Below, in pieces: positions 1 through 6,289 of a stretch of 6,289 bases of DNA (its first letter is position 1; each line of letters opens with the position of its first letter). Below the pieces are notes generated by a model. That model was given only the letters and a program-made list of their open reading frames with translations, was not told the DNA's origin and made no database searches. This stretch comes from an uncultured Spirochaetia bacterium (GTDB lineage Bacteria > Spirochaetota > CALGPD01), in assembly GCA_937960625.1 (NCBI GenBank), contig CALGPD010000301.1:1-6289 (forward strand). The letters run 5' to 3'. The translations under genes were made by a program, and so were the position numbers.

Positions 1-644
1 ATCGGGGTAAAGAACGTGCCCATTTCAGTCAATGCTTCGCCCGCCAGGCGTTCACTCTCAAACTTGCTCATCTTGTTGCTCATAGATTTCATTTCCGATG
101 TTGTGTGAGCCGTGAAATCCCTCTGGTATTTTGACAATTCTTCATTAAGCCCGAAATTGTTCGCTTTCTGCATAATCTCAAGTTCCTGAGTTGACATATC
201 AGCCGCGTCACTCACCGTGAACTCTTTGCCGTTATAATAAGCCCCGGTCATTATTGTTTCGTTAATATTATAATTATTGTATTTACGCATCTTCTGCGTT
301 TTATACGTTGTACCTTCAAAAAGAGTAACGCTTTCAACCACTTTTCTATTGTACCCGCTTGAACCTTTATTAAACCCGTACTGCGCCATCATGGTGTCAA
401 CCGTGCCCTGCTCATAAATCATGTCCTGACGCTCAATCTGCCGCCTGAAAGCGTCTTTTTTGTCATTAAGCTCATCAAACACTTTGATTTTTGCCGCGCG
501 TGTGGTGTATTCGTTGTATTTCGCGTTGTTTGTACCGTGTTCACTCACAGCTGTTTTATTGTAACTCGTTGAAGTCAAATTATTCGTTGTAAAGAAAACA
601 TCGTCCCCGGTGCGCACGGAATCCTTCATGTTCTGAGTAAGTGA
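1..644 (-). other. Met/Thr/Asn/Ser-rich, less charged segment, residues about 1882-2095
   Basis: The last part visible before the left edge differs from the coiled-coil regions. It has many Thr, Ser and Asn, roughly a dozen methionines, a Gly/Ser turn around residues 1970-1980 and an Asn-Gly turn at 2019-2020. A Met-containing amphipathic helix follows near 2060-2090. The frame is still open at base 3, so this is not necessarily the protein's C-terminus. No domain is recognised. Confidence 0.4.
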
Positions 645-3600
645 ATACTTGGATATTGTGCTTTTCACATCCGAGAAACTGTCACGCACTGTTTTAACCA
701 CGGTTGAAAGATCGTTTTTAGATTCCATTTTTTCATGAATGAAATCACGTAAGTTTCTTGTGTCACGTACTTTTCTGTATTCTTTCATCCAGGGATAAAG
801 GTTATTGTTAAGTTTGTTGTAATTTGCCTGCATTTCCGCGCGTTGTTCCGTAACCCATTTGTTCTTAAGGGTTTTAAGGTTATCAATTTTAGCGTTCCAC
901 TCGGCTTTACCGTCATTATACAGAGCTTTTATGTTAGTAAGCCACCGGTTTTTTTCATAACTGAAAGTTTTAATCTCATAATTCCAGTCGCTTAGGGTTA
1001 GGTTAACTTCATTGCTTCTTATCTTCTTATAAATCCTGTTTGCATGGTCAACGTATTCCGTGCTGATTGTTGTAAATCCAGCGCACTTTTTGTCTTCTTC
1101 GTTGCGTGAAGCGTATTGCTGAAGATTCTTAAGCGTTACAGCCTGATCACGCAGGTATAACGCTGTAGTGCCCCCGCGTTTAATAACTTCCTCTTCCATT
1201 TTCGTAGTAAGCGCGTTTCTCTGCTCGTTGATTTTCGCGATTGCGGCTTTGAACAGCTTGACCGTGTCAATCGCGGTCTGTTCATCTCCGCGTTCATATG
1301 TAACACTGCCGTTCTCAACTTTCCTGTACATGCTTCTGTGCTGAACCGTTTCAATCATATCCTGGGTGAGAACGAGTTTTAATATGTCTTCGGACAACGC
1401 GCTTTCCATATCAACACCGTCGATTTTAAGTTTGCTCACAAACGCCTGCTTAACTTTGGAAATCAAATCGTCATCAATAACGTATTTCCCGTCAGCGTCT
1501 TTTTTAATACCTTGAACGGTTATGTATGACAGGTTTTGTACGTTGGTTTTAGCCTCTTTTAGTTTGTTTCCGTAATTTGCAATTTTGGACATTAAGGTAG
1601 AGATAGTGTCAGTGCTTTGGTTAACTAAAGTGCCGTATGATCTAACTATTTTTATATAACTCTCTTTGATATTATGTTGCCTTCTCCAGAATTTATAGTC
1701 ATCAGTTGACCAAAACTTATCCCATCCGCTTACTTCTTTTTCCCTCATAATTTCAGCTCTTTTTGCAGCAACAGCAGCTGTTTTATAAACATTCTTATGA
1801 GCAATATTCTTCATAAGCTGCATTAATTCAAATCCCGCTGAACCCGCGGCATTTACGATTTTCAATAAAGCATTGTCAATTTTTTTCCATTTTTCTTCGT
1901 TCTCTACGTTGATTTGATATTCGTTGTAATAATTATCCTGGGTTTTGGTCATATCGCTTTTGTACCATGAGCCGCCGCTGTTTTTAAATCTGTTCTTATG
2001 AAACCATGATAAACCTTTGGCATAACTGTTATAATACCCCCCGGGAATATAACCGCTTTTTTCAAGGTTGTATCCGAATAATATATAGTTATAAAAATTT
2101 GCATCGCGCAGATACTTCTTTAACGTTTTAGTTCCGGGCAAGTTGCCGGTTATTTTACTTACCTTGCCGTAATAGTTTTCTATTTTCTCTTCGTAGACTT
2201 CTTTAGCAAAATCACGCATATAAGCAGAAAGACTTTTGCCGTCGCGTTCCGCGCTGTTTGCTTCAGTGCGTTCATCCATTTCTGCCTGAACAACAGATTT
2301 AAGGCTTTTGTAATACTCTTCTTTAAAGTCCGTTGTCAATTCAACAACTTCGCCGTTTATAGTCCGGTACTTTACTTTTTCCGTTTCCGCGCCTATAGCG
2401 TCCATGTAATTTTCATCTTTAAGGAATTTTATGTATAACTCAAATTCTTCTTCGGCTGTCATTTTCTCTGTGCCGTAAGTAACGTGATAAACTTGTTTAT
2501 AATCATCTTCAGTAAGCTCGATTTTGGGCTGTTCTTCGTCCTGTTCCTGAGATTCCTGGCTCTCCTGTGATTCTTGAGATTCCGCGGCTTCCTGTTCTTG
2601 TTTTGCTTTTTGTACGTTTTGATAAGTTTCCTCGTCCACAACTTTTTCATCGGTCTGTGTAAACGTTACTTTGTTAAGCCTTTGCGTTCTAATCTGCTTA
2701 AATATTTCAAACAACTCTTTTTTGCTTGCTTCTTCATCCACTCCTTTAACTATATTATCTTCAAGCCTTGTTATTTCCTTAACCTTAGCATCAAGGTCTT
2801 TTACATCCTTGATATGTTCTTGATATTCGGCTTTAACAAGGTCTTCGGCTTCTTTCCACCTCATGGTATAATAACTCTGGCTGAAATCCTGCATATCATC
2901 CGCGGTAAGCTCGTTGTTTAGTATCATCTCCATGACTACTTGTAATGCTTCATATAGTTCTTTCTTTTTCTCAACATCCTGAATATCTGTGTTCTCAATA
3001 TTTAAGAAGAAATCAGAAAACTCATTAAAAAATTCCTGATACTTGGATTCGTCCATTTTATATTTTTCAATTTCAACCTCAAAACTATACAAAGCTTTTT
3101 CAAGGTCAATCATTTCTTTGCTTTGTTTTTCATACTGCTCCTTGAACTCGCGGAAATAAGCAAACTCGTCATTGTTTTTAAGGCTTTCTTCGTTGATATT
3201 CTTATCAATATCCTCTTTTATCTTAGTCGAATTAGCTTGCGCTTTATCATAATTTTCCTGAGCTTCCTGAAGTTGAACTTTAATACAAATCTTGGTGTTT
3301 AATTTATCAACATCAACTGTTTTTGTGCTGTATAAATAAGGTGTCTCTAAATAATGTAAAACCGCCTGATATTTATCGCGTAAATATCTTTTGCTTGAAA
3401 TATCAGTGTAAAGTTTGTTAACTTCATCAATTTTTGACCAATAATCCTTAACGCTTTTCTGGTAAGCAGCGGTTTCTTTATCATGCTTTGCTTTAACTTC
3501 ATCGTATTCCTGCTCGGCTTTTTTAAGCGCGTTTAATACCGTTGTGTATTCTTCGGATTGAATATATTTCTGAGAGATTTCCCTCATCCTTACACGGTAT

Positions 3601-6289
3601 TTTTCTCTAACCTCATAGCGTAAATCTTCAAGAGTATTAGCATTTGCGTCTTTCCAGTCAGAAAGGTTCATTACTTTATCATCATAAGTCTTTTTTTGAG
3701 GCTCTTTTGACGCATACTCCTCTTCCAATTCTGTCTTGGCTTTGATATACGCTTCCATATCTTCAATAATACCGTCAACATTTTTATATTCATTCCCAAG
3801 CTGGACTAAAGCTGTATTCTTATCTTTTTTCCAATCTTTTTTAGCATTATTATAATTTTTATTTTGTTTAGCCGTTTCTGCGGTTTTGTATTTGTCGTAA
3901 AGTTCCTGAGTTTTATCATTAAACTCTTTACGGTATTCATCTATAAAATCAGCATCGAGTTTGTCAAATATCTGAATGTACTGCTTCAATTTATCCGTAT
4001 AACTAGTCATAAATTCCTGTGACTGCTGAAGTTCAGTGTTCACAGTGCTTATACGCTCGGCAGCGCTTGTCTGAAAAGCTGAGTAATTGCTCTTATCATT
4101 GTTTACTATATAGTTTGCCGCGGATTTATTATAATAACCGTAAGCAGGGTTATAATAATCAGAGAAATAGTTTTTAATTTTTTCTTCATATGCTACCTGT
4201 TTGGTTACACGGTCTTTTTCATCATTATATAACCCGGTTACAACATTCTTAAGTTTTTTCGCAAGTGTATTAATATTATCAAGATACAGGTTTTCCATTA
4301 TATTGTTGCCGTAATAAACTTTACCGTTGCCGTCAACTTTAAATTTCTGTTCCATTTTAAAATCATCAGTGTCTTTAACATCACCGAAACGGTAAATTAT
4401 TGAAAGGTTATCACGTAAACTCTCAAGACCTTCTCTGGAAACACCTTGTTCGGTAATACGGCTTTTTGCAAGTTTTGCACTTTCTAAAGCCTGCTTTAAG
4501 GTATTTATTTGAAGTTTTAGAGCTTCTGAAACCAGAATATCAGCTTCACTTGCGTTATCCGTGTTTTCATAATTGGAAATAAATTTTTCACATAAAGAAA
4601 TTATCTGTTCAGCATCCATTCCGGAGAAATCAAGATTGTCTTTATCTACATCAACGTCTTTAAGCAAACTTGACTTAACAATTTCATCATATTTATCAAT
4701 ATATTGTTTAAGGCTTTCATATCTGCCGATACTGCCTTTCTGGCTGTAAACATTGGTGTTCAATCCCGTTTTTAATGCGTTTCCTTGAAGAATATAACTT
4801 TCGGCCTGAGCATTTAAAACGTAAAATCCGGAAGGAAGGCCGTCTATACCAATATTACCCGAATCACTGACAAGAGAAATTTCAGTTAAACTGTTCTCGT
4901 CAACAGGGATTTCCTGATTATCATTTAAAATTTTTCTCTCAAGATATTCAACCTTTATTGTATTAAAATGGTTAATTAAGCCCGCTTTCCCAAACTTACC
5001 GTCACTAATATCAGCGTTCCAATCTGATGAAATCATTCCTGAAGATTTTAATTTATTTAAATAATTCAATAAACTTTTGTAAATATTAAAAGTGTCACTC
5101 TCGCTGTTAATTTTTCCGTTGTCTATTACATCTTTAAGTTTTGCTTTTACCGTATTAAGTAAATCATCAAAACTTGCGGCATTTTCTATTAAACTAATAG
5201 AATTATCAGCCGCGGTTATACTGGAATTAATTATTTCCGCGTTTTTGTTTTGATCTACCGCATTGAGTTCTAAAAGCAAATCATCATGGGTTGTGCTTTC
5301 ATAAAATCGTAAGTTTAAAATTTTCCGCGCGCTTGTATATAAATTGCAGGCTTGAGATTTTATCAGCTTAACGTTGTTTATTATACTAAGCCCGTATAAT
5401 AATTTTTCATCATCATTAGACGCGCTGTTATAATTGTTATAAAGCTCTTTTAATGCTTTTAATTGGGTAGAACTAATATATGTTTCAAGGTATTCCCGCG
5501 TTTCATCATCATTCACTATTTTATTCGCAGCGGATAAATAATCGTTCATACTGTTCAAATTCGATGTAGATAACAAACTCTCAATTTTTGAATTTAGAAC
5601 ACGTATCTTTTCATAAGTAGATAAAAGTTTATCGTCAGCAAATATTTCTTCTGAAGTCTTTGCGTTATTCTTTAAAAATTCACTTTCAACAGCGAGTTTA
5701 TAATATTCAAGCTCTTTTTCTTCCGCATTTTTTCTTGCTTTTTCATATTGCAAAAATATTTCTTTATATTCTTCGGCTATGTTTTCAAAAGCAGCCGGGT
5801 TTTCAAGTGCCCTTAATATAGCCTGTTTTTTGTTATATTCAACGCGTTTTTCTTCACGGATTTGAAGCTTTTCTTCAAGATCTTTTTGTGTTAAATTAAT
5901 AGCCTCGCGCGCATCATCTATTACAGTCTGGTAACTTCCGTTTAATAGTTCAGCTCCTTTTTCATATTCGCTTTTCGCGTTTTCATAATCCAGTTTGGCT
6001 TTCTGAAGCTGGGCTTTCATGTCTTCAACAGTTGAAATTTTTTCACCCGAAACGTATTCGTTAACCGTTTTAATTATATCAAGGCGTTCTTCCCAGAACT
6101 TTTCCTCTTTTTTTGCCTGTTCGTATTCAACCTGTTTATCATCACGAAGGTACATGTCTTTGCCTTCATCGTCTTTGAGAAGAGCGTCCGTATCAGAACC
6201 ACCGTGAACCTGGGCATTGTACGTTTCTTTTATCTTGGTTAAACTTTCCTGAAAATCATTTTTAATTCCGCGCCATTGTTCACGCTCTT
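1..6289 (-). CDS. Giant coiled-coil-rich structural-type protein, internal fragment (both ends outside window)
   Basis: One minus-strand frame (codons ending at 6287, 6284 ... 5) runs through the entire window without a stop: 2,095 codons, with two spare bases at each edge. It is open at both ends, so no start or ribosome site can be chosen. The product is rich in Lys, Glu, Asp, Asn, Tyr and Ala. Its 11 prolines are at residues 164, 461, 485, 714, 863, 983, 1254, 1384, 1415, 1832 and 2095, and its 4 cysteines at 314, 566, 1001 and 1735. That composition fits long helices and coiled coils. I see no signal peptide (the N-terminus is missing), transmembrane helix, Walker A motif or catalytic signature. 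All 18 tryptophans use TGG and no in-frame TGA occurs. I do not recognise the family with certainty. By type it resembles the very large predicted structural proteins of spirochaetes; a phage tape-measure protein or a cytoskeletal or surface filament protein are alternatives. A scaffold or filament role is inference from composition only. Confidence 0.93.
789..986 (-). other. Tryptophan-ladder helix, residues 1768-1833
   Basis: Tryptophans occur at residues 1768, 1782, 1797, 1811 and 1833, giving spacings of 14, 15, 14 and 22. These are close to two, two, two and three heptads. The intervening sequence is helical in character, with Lys, Asn, Ala and Leu. Trp1768 closes a Leu-Ser-Asp-Trp motif. 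Regular Trp spacing places these side chains on one face of a long helix or helical bundle. The segment is five of the fragment's eighteen tryptophans. Confidence 0.6.
1962..2114 (-). other. Aromatic hub with YLRD and GYYN motifs, residues 1392-1442
   Basis: Fifteen of 51 residues are aromatic, including Trp1428 and Trp1441, with several glycines and Pro1415. It begins with Tyr-Leu-Arg-Asp (1392-1395) and contains Gly-Tyr-Tyr-Asn (1417-1420). Low charge and many glycines contrast with the flanking helices, so it is probably a compact hinge or interaction site. Function is unknown. Confidence 0.45.
2328..2525 (-). other. Mixed alpha/beta-looking segment, residues about 1255-1320
   Basis: Directly after the Gln/Glu/Ser linker the sequence becomes less repetitive. 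It has Tyr, Val and Thr strand-like stretches near 1260-1270 and an Ile-Asn-Gly-Glu-Val turn at about 1310-1314. It may be a small folded domain marking the start of a new module. No known domain is recognised. Confidence 0.3.
2529..2600 (-). repeat. Gln/Glu/Ser linker with four tandem Ser-Gln-Glu units, residues 1230-1253
   Basis: This low-complexity tract is made almost entirely of Gln, Glu, Ser, Ala and Asp. Four Ser-Gln-Glu triplets in a row occupy residues 1237-1248 (bases 2544-2579). Their codons differ: Ser is TCT, TCA, AGC and TCT; Gln is CAA then CAG three times; Glu is GAA, GAG, GAA and GAA. The repeat is therefore not a fresh slippage product. It ends at Pro1254 and separates the coiled-coil core from a more mixed region, so a flexible linker is likely. 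Confidence 0.8.
2601..4010 (-). other. Long charged coiled-coil core, residues about 760-1229
   Basis: About 470 residues of mostly helix-forming, highly charged sequence (Lys, Glu, Asp, Gln, with Tyr and Leu at core-like positions), broken only by Pro863 and Pro983. The heptad-type pattern Leu-x2-Ala-x3-Tyr-x2-Ala/Val occurs at residues 921-931 and 1006-1016, as it does at 94-104. Residues 984-1253 contain no proline at all. This is the best candidate for an extended rod. Cys1001 is the only cysteine in it. Oligomeric state cannot be read from the sequence by eye. Confidence 0.65.
4110..4169 (-). other. Tyrosine-dense turn with GYYN motif, residues 707-726
   Basis: Eight of twenty residues are aromatic (Tyr707, Phe708, Tyr711, Tyr712, Tyr716, Tyr718, Tyr719, Tyr726), and the only nearby proline is Pro714. 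The Gly-Tyr-Tyr-Asn motif at 717-720 is shared with residues 1417-1420. The segment lies just before the long coiled-coil core and may be a hinge or packing hub. That role is inferred. Confidence 0.45.
4308..4340 (-). other. Beta-hairpin-like interruption, residues 650-660
   Basis: The short motif Val-Asp-Gly-Asn-Gly-Lys-Val-Tyr-Tyr (residues 651-659) sits between helical regions and looks like a tight turn with flanking strands. It only loosely resembles a calcium-binding loop: the acidic residues required further along an EF-hand or dockerin loop are absent. Similar Asn-Gly or Asp-Gly turns recur at about residues 1311, 1599, 1659 and 2019. Confidence 0.4.
4773..5039 (-). other. Gly-containing, probably globular insert, residues about 417-505
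   Basis: Here the Lys/Glu helical pattern gives way to a segment with several Gly residues, two of the eleven prolines (461 and 485), an SSDW motif ending at Trp423, and short hydrophobic strand-like stretches around 465-495. This suggests a small folded domain or cap between helical parts. No family is recognisable. Antisense strand reading gives nothing coherent here. Confidence 0.4.
5685..6170 (-). other. Coiled-coil segment, residues about 40-201
   Basis: This stretch is dominated by Glu, Lys, Ala, Gln and Tyr. Its heptad-like spacing is clear around residues 94-111, with Leu94, Ala97, Tyr101, Ala104, Tyr108 and Gly111 falling at alternating 3- and 4-residue steps. A single proline at 164 probably breaks the helix, and the pattern resumes at about 172-201. 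It is the most regular coiled coil on the N-terminal side of the fragment. The call rests on reading the residue pattern, not on a scored prediction. Confidence 0.65.

Noticed and set aside
1284..1292. Arg-Gly-Asp tripeptide (residues 1666-1668), an integrin-binding type motif.
   Set aside because: A single tripeptide in 2,095 residues is expected by chance, and there is no evidence of surface exposure or host contact.
1136..1354. Minus-strand open frame of 72 codons in another frame.
   Set aside because: It overlaps the long gene on the same strand in a different phase. Arg/Lys-rich content is typical of an out-of-frame shadow.
2124..2138. Leu-Pro-Gly-Thr-Lys (residues 1383-1387), similar to a sortase LPxTG signal.
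   Set aside because: The last Gly is Lys, it is far from any C-terminus, and no hydrophobic anchor follows.
2459..2650. Minus-strand open frame of 63 codons, Lys/Asn/Arg-rich.
   Set aside because: Out-of-frame shadow across the Gln/Glu/Ser tract of the long gene.
2574..2921. Plus-strand open frame of 115 codons that reads as Phe/Leu-rich and membrane-like.
   Set aside because: It lies wholly antisense to the long gene. Glu/Lys codons (GAA, AAA) read backwards as Phe codons (TTC, TTT), which creates a false hydrophobic protein. It starts with a non-ATG codon and has no ribosome site.
3690..3696. A-AAA-AAG heptamer in the coding frame, the type of site used for programmed -1 frameshifting.
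   Set aside because: Lys/Glu-rich AT-rich genes contain many A runs, the main frame continues unbroken far beyond it, and I see no supporting upstream Shine-Dalgarno-like element or clear downstream stem.
6019..6207. Plus-strand open frame of 62 codons.
   Set aside because: Antisense to the continuous minus-strand frame, short, Ser-rich and without recognisable features.
1..6289. SMC/Rad50-type ATPase as an explanation for the long coiled coil.
   Set aside because: No Walker A, ABC signature or Walker B motif is visible in the 2,095 residues, and the helical parts are interrupted by aromatic hubs rather than a single hinge. The missing ends could still matter, so this is not fully excluded.

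Overview
The whole 6,289-base window lies inside one protein-coding gene on the minus strand. Read from the right edge (first complete codon 6287-6285) to the left edge (last complete codon 5-3), I translate 2,095 consecutive codons with no stop. Neither the real start nor the real stop is in the window, so the intact protein is longer than 2,095 residues, and its N- and C-terminal ends lie to the right and left. I see no other gene, RNA, mobile element, CRISPR array, promoter or terminator. The short open frames on either strand are antisense or out-of-frame shadows of this gene. Residue numbers below count from the first complete codon at the right edge, so residue n occupies bases 6288-3n to 6290-3n.

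The product looks like a giant, mostly alpha-helical, coiled-coil-rich structural protein. It is rich in Lys, Glu, Asp, Asn, Tyr and Ala. It has only 11 prolines, 4 cysteines and 18 tryptophans, no evident transmembrane segment and no catalytic motif I recognise. Moving from N- to C-terminal side (right to left), the layout is: a coiled-coil stretch (about residues 40-201); a less regular Asn/Asp/Ser-rich helical part; a Gly-containing globular-looking insert (about 417-505); a Tyr-dense turn (707-726); a long charged coiled-coil core (about 760-1229); a Gln/Glu/Ser linker with four tandem Ser-Gln-Glu units (1230-1253); a mixed segment with a predicted beta-turn (1255-1320); a second aromatic hub (1392-1442); more helices with small hairpin-like interruptions (1450-1760); a helix with regularly spaced tryptophans (1768-1833); and a Met/Thr/Asn/Ser-rich part with less charge (1882-2095). 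Small motifs recur at the protein level with different codons each time: Tyr-Leu-Arg-Asp four times plus three variants, Gly-Tyr-Tyr-Asn twice, Leu-Ser-Asp-Trp twice, and a heptad-type Leu/Ala/Tyr/Ala pattern three times. They suggest an old, heavily diverged modular repeat.

Organism: the uninterrupted frame, moderate-to-low GC and standard use of TGG for Trp with no in-frame TGA suggest a bacterium using the standard code. The composition and the tryptophan-helix pattern remind me of the very large coiled-coil structural proteins predicted in spirochaetes. Other lineages that encode giant proteins (for example Omnitrophota or Elusimicrobiota), or a long phage tape-measure-like protein, cannot be excluded. 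This placement is weak inference. GC content is clearly higher in the part coding for the C-terminal third (left about 1.5 kb) than in the rest of the same gene.
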